NCBI RefSeq assembly: GCF_002441715.1
Contig: NZ_JXJX01000011.1
Coordinates: forward strand, 1 to 64,000
DNA from: Pseudolactococcus plantarum
GTDB lineage: Bacteria > Bacillota > Bacilli > Lactobacillales > Streptococcaceae
Length of the DNA stretch: 64,000 nt
Reading direction: 5' to 3'
Shown: positions 24,613 to 36,009 of the stretch, in pieces
Position numbering within the stretch: position 1 is the first letter of the stretch
Layout: each line of letters begins with the position of its first letter
Translations under genes and position numbers: made by a program
The notes under the pieces: generated by a model
What the model was told of the DNA's origin: nothing
The model's database searches: none
The model's input: only the letters and a program-made list of their open reading frames with translations

Positions 24613-25287
24613 TTATTTAAAAAATTCACTGCCAATTCTAACAAAAGTAGCACCATGCTTGATTGCTTGTGGATAATCTTGACTCATCCCCATAGACAAC
24701 TCCGTACACGGCATATTTAGTATTTTTTGACTTGAAATATTTTCTTGTATCGCTTTCGCTTCTGCAAAAATACTATTTTTTTCATCTTCTGTCGCTTCTC
24801 GTGGTGTCATGGTCATGATCCCAACAACTGCTATATTTTCTAGCTTGGCAAGTTCTGGTAAGACCTGCTTTAACTCAGCAATAGAGAAACCATGTTTACT
24901 TGTTTCCCCTGAAATATTAACCTGTAAAAAACAGTTAATCACATGGTCAGCTCGTTTATTTATTTCTTTAGCTAGTTTAACAGAATCTAAAGCATGAAAA
25001 TAATCAACATAATTGATTACCTCTTTGACTTTTCTACGCTGTAATGTGCCGATGAGATGCCAAGTAATTGGCATCTCATGCAATTGATGGTATTTGTCTA
25101 AAAATAGTTCTACTCTATTTTCGCCTATATGTGTGATACCAGCTTCTACAAGTGCTTTAGCTTGATTAGCATCTACATATTTAGTAACCCCTACGATGGT
25201 GGTTGGACGAGCTAAGTTAGATAGTTTATTTTTATCTTCAATCGCTACACGGCTCATCACCTCTGAAACATTTTCAATTAGTGTCAT
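24613..25287 (-). CDS. ylmE: YggS-family pyridoxal phosphate homeostasis protein
   Basis: A 224-aa single-domain alanine-racemase-fold protein that binds PLP through Lys in VGVTKYVD and the glycine/serine pattern SMGMSQDY. The family (YggS/YlmE/PLPBP) balances PLP pools and amino-acid metabolism. It sits between ftsZ and sepF, its usual place in Firmicutes; the ATG follows the ftsZ stop by three bases, so it is coupled. Confidence 0.94.
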   Translation of the reverse strand: MTLIENVSEVMSRVAIEDKNKLSNLARPTTIVGVTKYVDANQAKALVEAGITHIGENRVELFLDKYHQLHEMPITWHLIGTLQRRKVKEVINYVDYFHALDSVKLAKEINKRADHVINCFLQVNISGETSKHGFSIAELKQVLPELAKLENIAVVGIMTMTPREATEDEKNSIFAEAKAIQENISSQKILNMPCTELSMGMSQDYPQAIKHGATFVRIGSEFFK

Positions 25288-25290
25288 TGT

Positions 25291-26553
25291 TTAACGTTTT
25301 AAGAATGGTGGGATATCTAAATCATCATTATTTGTTGATGTCGTTGTACCACCAAATGTGTTGACGCTTTGAGTAGGAGTTGATTCAGATGGTGTTTGAC
25401 GAACAGGATTTTCTTTACGAATATCCCAGCTACCAAATGCAGACTCTGGTGATGTGCTTACTGGTGCTTGTGTGGGTTGGTTCCCTGAAAAATGATCTTT
25501 TGTCGTATCGACGTTTGATGACCCAAGCACACGACGTCTTGGTTGTTCAGTTACTGTATTTGCAACTGCTTGACGTGGGACAACTCTTTGCACTTCTTCT
25601 TCAGAAACTCCTGTAGCAACAACTGTTACACGAATTTCATCTTTAAGTGTGTCATCGATTGATGTGCCTAAAAGAATATTTACGTCATTACCTGCAGCTT
25701 GGATAACAAGTTCTGAAGCATCTTGTGCCTCTGTTAAACTCATGTCCATACCACCTGTAACATTTAGCAGGACATTTTCTGCACCTTCAATAGTTGTTTC
25801 CAAAAGAGGTGAATAGATTGCTTTACGTGTTGCTTCAATCACACGATCTTCGCCACTAGCAATCCCGATACCCATCAATGCATCACCTTTATTTGCCATG
25901 ACAGTTTTAACATCAGCAAAGTCAAGATTAATCATACCTGGGTTAGTGATGAGGTCAGTTACACCTTGAACACCTTGACGTAATACGTTATCAGCTTCTT
26001 GCAAAGCTTCTTTTAAAGGTGTTTTCTTGTCAACGATTTCTAGTAAGTTATTGTTTGAAATAATCAGTAGTGTATCTACCGATGATTTCAATAATTCAAT
26101 ACCTTCTGAGGCAAAGTACCCTCTTTTAGACCCTTCAAAACCAAACGGACGTGTTACGACACCAACTGTCAATGCGCCTAATTCACGAGAAATTTGAGCA
26201 ATCACTGGTGCAGCACCTGTACCAGTACCTCCGCCCATACCTGCTGTGATAAAGACCATATCTGCACCTTGAAGTACTTGTTCAATTGTTTCTGCAGATT
26301 CTTCAGCAGCTTTTTGACCAACTTCTGGTTTTGACCCTGCGCCTAATCCACGAGTTAATTTTGGTCCAAGTTGGATTACTGTATCAGCTTGCGATGCACG
26401 CAAAGCTTGCACATCAGTATTTGCGGCAATAAATTCAACGCCTGAAACACCTTCTTCAACCATACGGTTGATCGCGTTTCCACCGGCTCCACCGACACCA
26501 ATAACTTTTATAACAGCTCCTTGTGTGAGCGTTTCATCAAAGGAAAATTCCAT
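25291..26553 (-). CDS. ftsZ: Cell division GTPase FtsZ
   Basis: A 420-aa tubulin homologue forming the Z-ring. The GTP-binding GGAGGNA and tubulin signature GGGTGTG are present, as is the T7 loop NLDFADV. A variable linker (about 320-405) leads to the C-terminal peptide [10 protein letters not shown] that binds FtsA and SepF. It starts with ATG after TTGGAG. It is transcribed after ftsA. Confidence 0.98.
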   Translation of the reverse strand: MEFSFDETLTQGAVIKVIGVGGAGGNAINRMVEEGVSGVEFIAANTDVQALRASQADTVIQLGPKLTRGLGAGSKPEVGQKAAEESAETIEQVLQGADMVFITAGMGGGTGTGAAPVIAQISRELGALTVGVVTRPFGFEGSKRGYFASEGIELLKSSVDTLLIISNNNLLEIVDKKTPLKEALQEADNVLRQGVQGVTDLITNPGMINLDFADVKTVMANKGDALMGIGIASGEDRVIEATRKAIYSPLLETTIEGAENVLLNVTGGMDMSLTEAQDASELVIQAAGNDVNILLGTSIDDTLKDEIRVTVVATGVSEEEVQRVVPRQAVANTVTEQPRRRVLGSSNVDTTKDHFSGNQPTQAPVSTSPESAFGSWDIRKENPVRQTPSESTPTQSVNTFGGTTTSTNNDDLDIPPFLKR

Positions 26554-26652
26554 TATTTTATATCTCCAAATTCATTTTTATCGCAACAATTAAAGTATCA
26601 CATCACTGATAACCTAATCTAGTCATGTTAAACCTGCTTTAACTGTCTTATT

Positions 26653-28026
26653 TTAGTCAAACATACTACCAAATACATTACGGACTTTGTCTACAATGCT
26701 TTCTTTTGGTTCTTTATCTTGTTTTGGCGTGCTAACTTGTGGTGCTTGTGTCATGTAAGTTGTATCATCTACTGATGATGCATAACTAGAGTCGGCAAAC
26801 ATCTCAGTTGCTGGTTCACGATAGATAGCAGAAGTCTCTACAATTGGTTCACTAAATAATGTATTACCAGCGGCAGCTTGTGTCACTAGATTTTCAATAT
26901 CAGAACGACTACCTACATAATCAACGATTGATATGACCTGAGCAAAAGTTGGATTACGAAGTCCCATCTCAGTTGGTACATATAATCTGACGTTTGTACC
27001 AATTATCTCAGTAGCAAGTTCAGCAACACCAGGCATTGCTGCAGCACCACCTAAAAGGATAATACCTCCTGGCAACGATAAGCCACGTGAACGTTCTAAA
27101 TCTTGACGTACGCGTGAGAAAATTTGACTTAAACGTGCTTCAATAATCTCTGACAAGTAATATTCAGTAATTTCAACTGGTTCAGTATGTCCAACGACAG
27201 ATACTGGGAAACGTTCATCTTTACTTGCTCGTGCAGTAGAAGCCTCACCATAGTTTAGTTTGACATTATCTGCTTGATCTGTAGAGGTATTTAGAATAGT
27301 AGAAATATCTTTAGTGATATAATCTCCACCCTCAGCAATCACATGAGCAAATTGTAATTCTTGATCACGAATTGCCATAACAGTTGTTTGACCAGCACCA
27401 AGATCTACGACAACAGTGCCGAACTCTCGTTCACTTTCATTTAAAACATGATGTGCAATAGCCAATGGTGCGATGACTATATTTTCAACTGCAAGTCCTG
27501 CACGCTCTATCGCCCGACGGATATTGTGCACTAAAGTTTTAGGGCCTGTGTAAACAAGTCCCTTCATTTCAAGGCGAACACCAAACATGCCTCTAGGATC
27601 AGAGATACCAGAAAATCCATCCACAGTAAATTCTTTAGGTTCTACTGCGATGATTTCACGTTCTGGCATCATACCACGCATGAGTGCACTCGCGACAACT
27701 TGACTAATATCAGATTCTACAACTTCTTTAGATTCGCTGTTGACTGTCACCATACCTTGACAAGCATCAACTTCAAGACGATTAGCTGGAACAGCAACAT
27801 TTACCCCTGTAATTTGGATGCCTGCGCGTTCTTCTGCTGCATTTACAGCCTTGCGAATTGCTTGAGATACTTTTTCAATATCTACAATTGTTCCATTTTT
27901 TAAACCGTCAGATTTTGCATTTCCGACACCAATTATATTCATTTCACCAGAGACATATTCAGCAACTAATACTTTTATCGTATTCGTGCCAATATCTAGT
28001 CCCGTATAAAGTCCACTTTTGGCCAT
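26653..28026 (-). CDS. ftsA: Cell division protein FtsA
   Basis: A 457-aa actin-like ATPase tethering FtsZ to the membrane. It has the phosphate-binding GLDIGTNTIKV near the N-terminus, the SHS2/1C domain, the second phosphate loop VVDLGAGQTT, a variable linker and a C-terminal amphipathic helix (VDKVRNVFGSMF). ATG 28026 follows AAGGAG. It is the first gene of the cluster in this window; ftsQ/murG are not upstream. Confidence 0.97.
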   Translation of the reverse strand: MAKSGLYTGLDIGTNTIKVLVAEYVSGEMNIIGVGNAKSDGLKNGTIVDIEKVSQAIRKAVNAAEERAGIQITGVNVAVPANRLEVDACQGMVTVNSESKEVVESDISQVVASALMRGMMPEREIIAVEPKEFTVDGFSGISDPRGMFGVRLEMKGLVYTGPKTLVHNIRRAIERAGLAVENIVIAPLAIAHHVLNESEREFGTVVVDLGAGQTTVMAIRDQELQFAHVIAEGGDYITKDISTILNTSTDQADNVKLNYGEASTARASKDERFPVSVVGHTEPVEITEYYLSEIIEARLSQIFSRVRQDLERSRGLSLPGGIILLGGAAAMPGVAELATEIIGTNVRLYVPTEMGLRNPTFAQVISIVDYVGSRSDIENLVTQAAAGNTLFSEPIVETSAIYREPATEMFADSSYASSVDDTTYMTQAPQVSTPKQDKEPKESIVDKVRNVFGSMFD

Positions 28027-28183
28027 TAAAGCGACTCCTTCCATTATCCATTCATCATTTTAAGGTTAATTATTTAAAAAGTTTCTAATGCTACTTTCAG
28101 CATAAACACTCTTTTTTATTTTAACACAAAATCACAGCAAAACAAGAAATTTACTGTGATTTTTGACATTTATTCTTAATTTT

Positions 28184-29053
28184 TTAATTTCGATTCGTTT
28201 CGGCAATATAAAATACTGCTATTGTTCCCGAACCGGTATGTGCGACAATCGTTGGCCCTAAAGGTGTCACTATCACTTCTTGAACTAAATCAGAAGCCAA
28301 TAAGGTATTTTTTAATTTTTCTGCAACACTAACATCCCCAGAATAGCCAATCATCACTTTAGGATAGTTGCTATCTAATTCTGCTAAAACAGCGGCAACG
28401 ACTGATGTAATCGCCTTTTTCTTACCTCTAATTTTACCAGCTGGTCTTAGTTTACCTTCTGGATCAACATCAATAATGGGTTTTAAATTCACTAAAGTGC
28501 CGACAGTTGCTGCAGTTTTTGAAACACGGCCACCTCTAGACAAATGAAATAGATCATCCGCCATGACCCAACTCCGTAAACGTGGAACAAGGCTTTCTAA
28601 AACAGTGACAACTTCTGGCACTGTTTTTCCTGCATCACGAAGTTTAACCGCTTCTCTAACCAAATATCCTTCTCCCGAAGCAGCAGCTAAGGTATCGATA
28701 ATTGTGATTTTTGCAGTTGGTGTTTCAGAAAGTATCATTTCTTGTGCCATTTTTGCACTTTGTAAGGTACCTGAAAGCCCTGAAGAAAATCCGATATAGA
28801 GCACTTCCACCCCTTCTGATACTATAGGTTTAAATGCATCTAAAAATTGCCCCACATTAACCTGAGATGTGACCGGTTTTGCCCCTTCACTCATTTTTTT
28901 CAATAAAACATCACTTGTCAAATGTCCCTGACCTGTTGTCTGATAGGTGACATCTTCCAGTGTTACCGTCACCCCTAACATCACAATATCATGTTCAGCC
29001 GCATAGCTATCTGATAAGTCTGTAGTTGAATCTGTGACAATTTTATAAGTCAT
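28184..29053 (-). CDS. DegV family fatty-acid-binding protein
   Basis: A 289-aa DegV protein: YKIVTDSTTDLSDSY at the start and FSSGLSGTLQSA in the middle are the lipid-binding family motifs. Homologues such as FakB present fatty acids to the kinase FakA. ATG 29053 is preferred over GTG 29059 because AGGAG is then correctly spaced. It is monocistronic between ftsA and rlmB. Confidence 0.92.
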   Translation of the reverse strand: MTYKIVTDSTTDLSDSYAAEHDIVMLGVTVTLEDVTYQTTGQGHLTSDVLLKKMSEGAKPVTSQVNVGQFLDAFKPIVSEGVEVLYIGFSSGLSGTLQSAKMAQEMILSETPTAKITIIDTLAAASGEGYLVREAVKLRDAGKTVPEVVTVLESLVPRLRSWVMADDLFHLSRGGRVSKTAATVGTLVNLKPIIDVDPEGKLRPAGKIRGKKKAITSVVAAVLAELDSNYPKVMIGYSGDVSVAEKLKNTLLASDLVQEVIVTPLGPTIVAHTGSGTIAVFYIAETNRN

Positions 29054-29154
29054 ATCCACTCCTTCTAACTGGTTAACTTAGTTTTTGAGCTATCGCACAC
29101 CGATATGTGATATGTGTGCCTCGATCACTCATATATCTGTACTATCAGACAAAC

Positions 29155-29946
29155 TTACTTGAAGTTTCTAGCCCACTCATACATCAAAATACCCGCAGCA
29201 ACACCTGCATTTAGACTTTGTACGTGGCCTTTCATAGGAATTGTCACCATCTCATCTACTTGTTTCTTAATATTTTGAGTGATCCCTGTCCCTTCAGCAC
29301 CAATAATTAAAGCAAGTTTTCCTTGTGTCTGCCAATTATAGCAAGGTGTGCCGTTCATATCTGTCCCAAAAATCCAGAATCCTGCTGCTTTTAGTTTATC
29401 CAGTGTTTGGGATAAATTAGTCACACGAGTGATTGGAATATGGTTGACTGCACCTGTAGATGTTTTGACAACAACTGGCGTTACTCCTACAGAACGATGT
29501 TTAGGAATGATAATTCCAGATACCCCTGTCGCATCTGCAGTCCTTAAAATACTCCCCAAATTATGCGGGTCAGTTAACCCATCAATGATAATTAAAAGTG
29601 GATTATCAAGATCTTCTGTTATCTCTAGAATATCTGATAATTCCCGGTAAGCATAAGCACTGGTTTTTAATACAAACCCTTGGTGAACGCCACCATCGCT
29701 CATCTCTTTTAATTTTTCTTTGCTAACAAATGACATACCTACTTTTTTTTCACTTGCCAGTTGTTTCAGTTTATCGACATTTTTACCACGTATATCATCC
29801 TGAATATAGAGTTTATTGCCTACATTCTCTCTCAGGGCATCCGCGACTGCATGTACACCATAGACGGTATCATTAGCATCTTCTGCAACCTGATTCTTAT
29901 TCTCATACGTTTTTTTGTCGTGACGATTATCAAGATTTTTTTTCAT
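29155..29946 (-). CDS. rlmB: TrmH-family 23S rRNA 2'-O-methyltransferase
   Basis: A 263-aa SPOUT methyltransferase with an N-terminal RNA-binding domain (about 25-95) and the C-terminal trefoil-knot domain bearing motifs GLTDPHNLGSILRTADA, IGAEGTGI and SLNAGVAAGILMYE. It is RlmB/YacO-like and should methylate a 23S rRNA ribose. ATG 29946 is chosen: it lies 6 nt from an extended -10 and the upstream in-frame codons look non-coding. No Shine-Dalgarno is present. Confidence 0.9.
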   Translation of the reverse strand: MKKNLDNRHDKKTYENKNQVAEDANDTVYGVHAVADALRENVGNKLYIQDDIRGKNVDKLKQLASEKKVGMSFVSKEKLKEMSDGGVHQGFVLKTSAYAYRELSDILEITEDLDNPLLIIIDGLTDPHNLGSILRTADATGVSGIIIPKHRSVGVTPVVVKTSTGAVNHIPITRVTNLSQTLDKLKAAGFWIFGTDMNGTPCYNWQTQGKLALIIGAEGTGITQNIKKQVDEMVTIPMKGHVQSLNAGVAAGILMYEWARNFK

Positions 29947-29952
29947 AATAGT

Positions 29953-29961
29953 ATTATAACA
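29953..29961 (-). promoter_or_regulatory. rlmB extended -10, leaderless geometry
   Basis: TGT-TATAAT is followed by ACTATT and then the ATG at 29946. The start site is predicted at the ATG itself. Confidence 0.65.
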
Positions 29962-30204
29962 TAGTCTTTCATCAGAGTTAGTCAATCCAAAAATTAGCAA
30001 TAGGTTGGTCATCTCATACAGACCAACTGTACGATAAAAATCCTCGCCATACACGTATCGGTATCGCGAGGACTTATGTATGATGACAAGCATTAGCCTT
30101 AGTGTTTATGAGTCCATAGATAGGGGTTAGCTAATCACCCAAACATCAGCACAATCAGTTAGCAACTAAGCTCTCAAATACTATTTTCAGTAGTTTAGCT
30201 TACA

Positions 30205-32616
30205 TCACATGAAATTTTGGGGTTCATTGTCAATCATGATTCTTAAGGCTTTATTTTCACGCGCTTGTGTCATGTCTAAAACAGTATTCAATGCCTTCTC
30301 AAGCCCAGGCTCAAATCTATACTTAATCAACAATTGATAGTGATAAAGATTATGCGTGCGTGAGATAGGTTTAGGAATCGGACCTAAGAGACGTGCTTGA
30401 TCAGACAATTGCTCCTGCAACAGAGCCATCACTTCATATGATTTTTTAACCGCAACTGCTTCATCCTGATGCGATATGACCAATTGCACCGTGAAAAAGT
30501 ATGGTGGATAATTGAGCTTTCTCCTAAACTCCATCTCTTGCTTATAAAACGCCTCGTAATTTTGCGTCCCAGCCAACTGAATCGCATAATGATCTGGATT
30601 AAAAGTTTGAATTAACACTTCACCTTTTTTTTGGGCTCTACCTGCTCTACCCGCCACCTGAGTCAGCAGTTGAAAAGTTCGTTCAGATGATCTAAAATCA
30701 GGCAAATTCAGTGCCGTGTCAGCATTGATCACACCGACTAGCGTGACATTAGGAAAATCGAGTCCTTTAGCTATCATCTGCGTACCTAGCAGAATATCTG
30801 CCTCTCCAGAACCAAATGCCGATAAAATACGCTCATGAGCACCCTTCTTTTTAGTCGTATCTACATCCATCCGTAAGATACGCGCATCAGGAAATAAGTC
30901 TAGCAACTCTGCTTCCACTTTTTGGGTACCGCTCCCATAATAGCGAATTTGACTACTCTCACAGTTGGGACAGCGATAAGGTATGGGTTGAGTACGTCCA
31001 CAATAATGACAATTTAATGTTTTGGTATCCATATGTAGCGTCAAAGAAATATCACAATTTGGACAATCTGGGACAAACCCACAATCTCTACACATGATAA
31101 ATGACGAGTAGCCTCTACGATTTAGCATCAAGACAACCTGCTCATGTTTTGCTAGTTTTTCTGAAATCTTATCTAACATCAGTTTTGAAAACGAGCCAGA
31201 TTGATCAGTTAAATGTTGCCGCATATCTAATAGTTTAATAACCGGCAGTTGTGCATCTGAGTTAGCACGATGTGTCAAACGCAGCAGTTGATAAACACCT
31301 TTTTGTGCACGTGCACGGGTCTCTAGACTTGGTGTGGCAGATCCTAAAACTAAACTCGCACCATGGTATTTTGCACGCCAAATCGCCACATCTCTAGCAT
31401 GATAACGTGGATTGCTATCTTGTTTATAACTCGTCTCATGCTCTTCATCTATGATAATTATCCCAATATTTTTTAGGGGTGCAAATATTGCAGATCTTGC
31501 ACCCACTACAACTTTTGCTTGACCAGCAACTATTTTGCGCCATTCATCATATTTTTCGCCATCTGAAAGTCCCGAGTGCATAATCGCAACATGATCACCG
31601 AACCGTGCGATAAACCGATTTGTCATTAGCGGCGTTAACGATATTTCAGGCACCAACATAATTGCTGTTTTTCCCTGAGAAATGGCATGTGCAATCACTT
31701 GTAGATAGATTTCTGTTTTACCTGACCCCGTTACACCTTCTAAAAGAAACGTTTTGTCTTGAGATTGTGTAATTGCCTGGTATGCAACCATCTGTTCAGG
31801 ATTTAGCACTTTATGGTCATCTGGCGTCACTTTTTCAAAATAATCTTTAGCACGTGATACTTCAATCTCAGTCAGTTTCAAAATATTTTTAGAGATAAAA
31901 AACTTAATAACCTCTCTAGAAAACATCGCAACCAACTCAGTATAAGACCAGTCATCGCCAGCTAAATGCGCTTGTAAAAACTGTTTTAATTCAAGTCTTT
32001 TTGTGGCTCTAGCGGTTAATTCCAAATCATTTAACAGATCAATATCAACTAAAGACACACGTTTGACAACTTTAATAGCTGCTTTGGATTCTGCGATATA
32101 GCTTAACTTAATTTTGCCATCACGATGTAATTTCATCATCAGTGCTTGCGCTTGTTTATCTAAACTTGAAAACCGTTTTCCTTTTTTCCCATCAAAATAA
32201 CGGTTTGCGATGGTTAGATCGGTTGTCGTCAAAACTTTATCATAAGACGAATTCAGTAAATTAGGTAACATGGCTTTCAAAATAGAAATTTTATAGGCAA
32301 AAACTGTTTGACGCATAGCGCCAGCCAGCTCCAGCTGTTCGTCGTTAAGGACTGGTTCAAAATCTAAAACTTCAGAAATCGACTTTAATGTTTTGACAGC
32401 TATTTCATCTTGACCTATATGTGCATCTGTTATTGACACAATATCTACAATAAACCCTTGCATCAATCGATTACTTTTACCAAAAGGGACGTGCACACGC
32501 ATACCAATACCTACTAGGGAGGCGAACTCATTTGGAATTAAATATGAAAAAGGTTTATCTGTTTGCATTGTAGGGACATCAACAACAACCTTGGCAATCA
32601 TTTCACACATCATCAC
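30205..32616 (-). CDS. priA: Primosomal replication-restart helicase PriA
   Basis: An 803-aa superfamily 2 helicase. The N-terminus (VDVPTMQTDKPFSYLIP) is the 3'-end binding domain. It has Walker A GVTGSGKTEIYL, the DEEH box (IIDEEHE), the cysteine-rich zinc-binding region (CRDCGFVPDCPNC...CHYCG...CPNC) and motif VAGRAGR. Several starts cluster at 32616-32601; a purine-rich GGAAGTGAG site precedes them. In many streptococci fmt follows priA; here an intergenic gap and rlmB do. Confidence 0.95.
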   Translation of the reverse strand: MMMCEMIAKVVVDVPTMQTDKPFSYLIPNEFASLVGIGMRVHVPFGKSNRLMQGFIVDIVSITDAHIGQDEIAVKTLKSISEVLDFEPVLNDEQLELAGAMRQTVFAYKISILKAMLPNLLNSSYDKVLTTTDLTIANRYFDGKKGKRFSSLDKQAQALMMKLHRDGKIKLSYIAESKAAIKVVKRVSLVDIDLLNDLELTARATKRLELKQFLQAHLAGDDWSYTELVAMFSREVIKFFISKNILKLTEIEVSRAKDYFEKVTPDDHKVLNPEQMVAYQAITQSQDKTFLLEGVTGSGKTEIYLQVIAHAISQGKTAIMLVPEISLTPLMTNRFIARFGDHVAIMHSGLSDGEKYDEWRKIVAGQAKVVVGARSAIFAPLKNIGIIIIDEEHETSYKQDSNPRYHARDVAIWRAKYHGASLVLGSATPSLETRARAQKGVYQLLRLTHRANSDAQLPVIKLLDMRQHLTDQSGSFSKLMLDKISEKLAKHEQVVLMLNRRGYSSFIMCRDCGFVPDCPNCDISLTLHMDTKTLNCHYCGRTQPIPYRCPNCESSQIRYYGSGTQKVEAELLDLFPDARILRMDVDTTKKKGAHERILSAFGSGEADILLGTQMIAKGLDFPNVTLVGVINADTALNLPDFRSSERTFQLLTQVAGRAGRAQKKGEVLIQTFNPDHYAIQLAGTQNYEAFYKQEMEFRRKLNYPPYFFTVQLVISHQDEAVAVKKSYEVMALLQEQLSDQARLLGPIPKPISRTHNLYHYQLLIKYRFEPGLEKALNTVLDMTQARENKALRIMIDNEPQNFM

Positions 32617-32711
32617 TCACTTCCATCCTATCTAACCCCTCATCCATCATTTAGATAGCTACCACCTAATGATTGGTTAAGCCAAAAGTTATATAGCACT
32701 AAATTTTAAAG

Positions 32712-32737
32712 AAAAAAACTGCATCAGCAGTTTTTTT
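32712..32737 (-). terminator. rpoZ terminator
   Basis: AAAAAAACTGC / GCAGTTTTTTT forms an 11-bp stem with a 4-nt loop directly before the rpoZ stop side. Confidence 0.85.
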
Positions 32738-32738
32738 A

Positions 32739-33140
32739 CTAACCTTCAACAACACTAGGATCAGATAAATCTGTTACTCCTAATCCATCTGTTACAACAA
32801 CAGGTGTTACCCCTTTATCTTTACGTTGTTTTGCTTCTTCTTCAGCTTGCTCTTTTGCTATCTGCTCTTTGATCTTACGTTCTTCTTCAATTTTTAGCAA
32901 ACGTTCAAGTTCACGTTTTTCTTTTAACGCTAATCTTTTTGCCTCTGGTGCTGGATGAATCGTTACGTTGCCATCAGCTAATTCTTCTAATGCCTGTAAA
33001 GTTGGTTTTACAGATGAAAAACTTTGCGTTGCAGCCTCACCATCGCGCAATTCATGCGCACGTTTAGCTTCTAACACTACCAAAGAATATTTTGAATCGA
33101 CTTTGTCCAACAAGACGTCGATAGACGGTTTTAACATCAT
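32739..33140 (-). CDS. rpoZ: RNA polymerase omega subunit
   Basis: A 133-aa protein whose first 75 residues are RpoZ ([20 protein letters not shown], then ELRDG). The rest is a Lys/Glu-rich coiled extension with a Val/Pro-rich tail, as in Lactococcus and Streptococcus versions that are longer than the E. coli protein. It lies downstream of gmk, the usual order. GAGGT stands ten bases before the ATG pair. Confidence 0.93.
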   Translation of the reverse strand: MMLKPSIDVLLDKVDSKYSLVVLEAKRAHELRDGEAATQSFSSVKPTLQALEELADGNVTIHPAPEAKRLALKEKRELERLLKIEEERKIKEQIAKEQAEEEAKQRKDKGVTPVVVTDGLGVTDLSDPSVVEG

Positions 33141-33232
33141 AATTTATGATACCTCTTACTATTTTTAACTTTTATTTTAAGACAATAGGTTGTGATTACC
33201 TTTATAGTCTTGCCGATACTTTAAGCAACAGC

Positions 33233-33931
<699 letters not shown>

Positions 33932-34050
33932 TCATAGATTTATTAGTTATTGTTTCTATTCTATCACAATCTCTTTAATTTGAAAAGATGATTGGCAAAG
34001 TAAATACTATCACATTAAACTGTGTAATACAGATACCTCTCACCAAAATA

Positions 34051-34087
34051 AAAATCCGAACTAACACAGTTGTTTAGTTCAGATCTT
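34051..34087 (-). terminator. rny terminator
   Basis: On the minus strand ATCTGAACTAA pairs with TTAGTTCGGAT and is followed by a T run, just beyond the rny stop. Confidence 0.7.
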
Positions 34088-34093
34088 TATGAA

Positions 34094-35692
34094 TTATTTA
34101 GCGTAATCAATCACACGTGTTTCACGGATAACCGTCACTTTGATATTTCCTGGATAGTCCATATCATTTTCAATTTTTTCTTTGATATCATGCGCTAAGA
34201 CAGTCATCTTATTATCAGATAATTTCGCTGGATTAACCATGACACGAATTTCTCGACCTGCTTGTAAAGCAAACGATGTTTCAACACCTTCAAATCCATT
34301 AGAGATTTCTTCAAGATTTTGCAGACGTTTGATATAGTTATCGATCGATTCACGACGCGCTCCAGGACGTGCCGCAGATAAGGCATCCGCTGCTGCAACT
34401 AAAACAGAGATATTATGTGTTGGTTCAGTATCTCCATGGTGACTTGCGATTGCATTAATGACTACAGGATTTTCCTTATACTTCTTAGCAAGTTCTGTCC
34501 CAATCTCAACGTGGCTACCTTCGATCTCATGATCTAAAGCCTTACCAATATCATGTAAGAATCCTGCACGTCTAGCAAGCGATACATTTTCACCCATCTC
34601 GCCAGCAAGATTACCAGCAAGATTTGCAACCTCAATCGAATGATTCAAGACGTTTTGTCCATAAGACGTTCTAAAATGTAGTCTTCCCATAATCTTCATC
34701 AGATCAGGATGTAGCGTATGTGCACCAACTTCAAATGCAGCTTGTTCACCGTATTCTCTGATTTTTCGATCAATATCTTTACGATTTTTCTCGACTAATT
34801 CTTCGATACGTGCAGGATGAATCCGACCATCTTGTACTAATTGTTCCAATGTCGTTCTAGCAATTTCTCGACGAATCGGATCAAATCCTGATAAAATAAC
34901 CGCTTCAGGTGTATCATCAATAATGACATCAATCCCAGTCAAAGCTTCAAACGTACGGATATTACGCCCTTCACGTCCAATAATCCGACCTTTCATCGCA
35001 TCATCTGGTAATGTGACAACACTAACAGTTTGCTCACTAACAAAATCGCCTGATATACGTTGCATGGCAAGCGTAATAATATCTTTTGCTTTTTTATCAG
35101 CTTCTGCTGTTGCTTTTTCTTCACTAGTGCGGATAAGCTGAGCCATTTCTTTGGATAATGATGCTTTTGTTTGGCTCAAAATAATATCTTTTGCTTCTTC
35201 GTGGCTTAAACTTGCTATTCTTGCTAGTTCAGCCGTCTTTTCAGCTTCAATTTGCGACAATGCTTCTTCGCGCTTGTTGAGCGTGTTAGTTTTATTTGAT
35301 AGATTTTCTTCTTTTGAATCTAAAGATTGTTCTTTACGAGTTAATGTATCATCCTTACGATCAAGGATTTCTTCACGCTGTTTCAAGCGATTTTCAGATG
35401 CTTTTAACTCCGTTCTCGTTTCTAAAAATTCTTTTTCTATCGACTCACGACGTCTTTGACCTTCTTCTTTCAGTGCTAAAATCTTCTCTTTTTCAAGATT
35501 CTCAGATTCTTTTTTAAGAATTTCAGCTTCAACTTTCGCCTGTTTTGTGAGCTCACTTGCTTTGCGTTCTGCTTGTTCAATTAAGCTCTGTGTATCTGAT
35601 TGAGCATTTTTTAACTGAACATTTCGAAAAACAAAACCAACTCCTAATCCAATCAACAAGGCAATGATGCCAGCAATAAGTGCTCCAATCAT
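34094..35692 (-). CDS. rny: Ribonuclease Y
   Basis: A 532-aa membrane-anchored endoribonuclease starting mRNA decay. It has an N-terminal helix ([18 protein letters not shown]), a long coiled coil (about 30-190), a KH domain ([15 protein letters not shown]) and an HD phosphodiesterase domain ([20 protein letters not shown] with the His-Asp pair). ATG 35692 follows AGGGA. The 300-bp region upstream holds a promoter and terminator-like leader. Confidence 0.96.
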   Translation of the reverse strand: MIGALIAGIIALLIGLGVGFVFRNVQLKNAQSDTQSLIEQAERKASELTKQAKVEAEILKKESENLEKEKILALKEEGQRRRESIEKEFLETRTELKASENRLKQREEILDRKDDTLTRKEQSLDSKEENLSNKTNTLNKREEALSQIEAEKTAELARIASLSHEEAKDIILSQTKASLSKEMAQLIRTSEEKATAEADKKAKDIITLAMQRISGDFVSEQTVSVVTLPDDAMKGRIIGREGRNIRTFEALTGIDVIIDDTPEAVILSGFDPIRREIARTTLEQLVQDGRIHPARIEELVEKNRKDIDRKIREYGEQAAFEVGAHTLHPDLMKIMGRLHFRTSYGQNVLNHSIEVANLAGNLAGEMGENVSLARRAGFLHDIGKALDHEIEGSHVEIGTELAKKYKENPVVINAIASHHGDTEPTHNISVLVAAADALSAARPGARRESIDNYIKRLQNLEEISNGFEGVETSFALQAGREIRVMVNPAKLSDNKMTVLAHDIKEKIENDMDYPGNIKVTVIRETRVIDYAK

Positions 35693-36009
35693 TGTTTCCC
35701 TCATCTATATTCTATTATCAAGTTCCACTCAAAAGCACGACTTGACTACTATATCAAATTTAAAATTTCTTGTCTCTTTTTTAGTTAGCTAGATCAAACC
35801 GTTATAAAAGGCTTTTGGCCTCAAATCTTATGGATCATTAACCACAATTATTTATTAGAGATACCTGCCATAACGACTTAACAACTAATATATCTTACCA
35901 ATTTGAGATAGTTCATTTTCATCATACTTTTTTTGGAAACTTAAAAAAATTCGCACCCATTAGCATTAGCCAACAGACACGAATTAATTATAACACATTA
36001 TCATATATT
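35693..36009 (-). promoter_or_regulatory. metK-rny intergenic region with promoter followed by terminator
   Basis: After the metK stop (36010) comes an extended -10 (TGT-TATAAT, 35987-35995) and then a hairpin whose closing stem is AATTCG / CGAATT with a seven-T run (35943-35985). A transcript from this promoter would meet the terminator within about 40 nt. The hairpin may terminate metK, or the pair may be an attenuating leader for rny. No ORF is seen in the remaining 240 bp. Confidence 0.5.
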
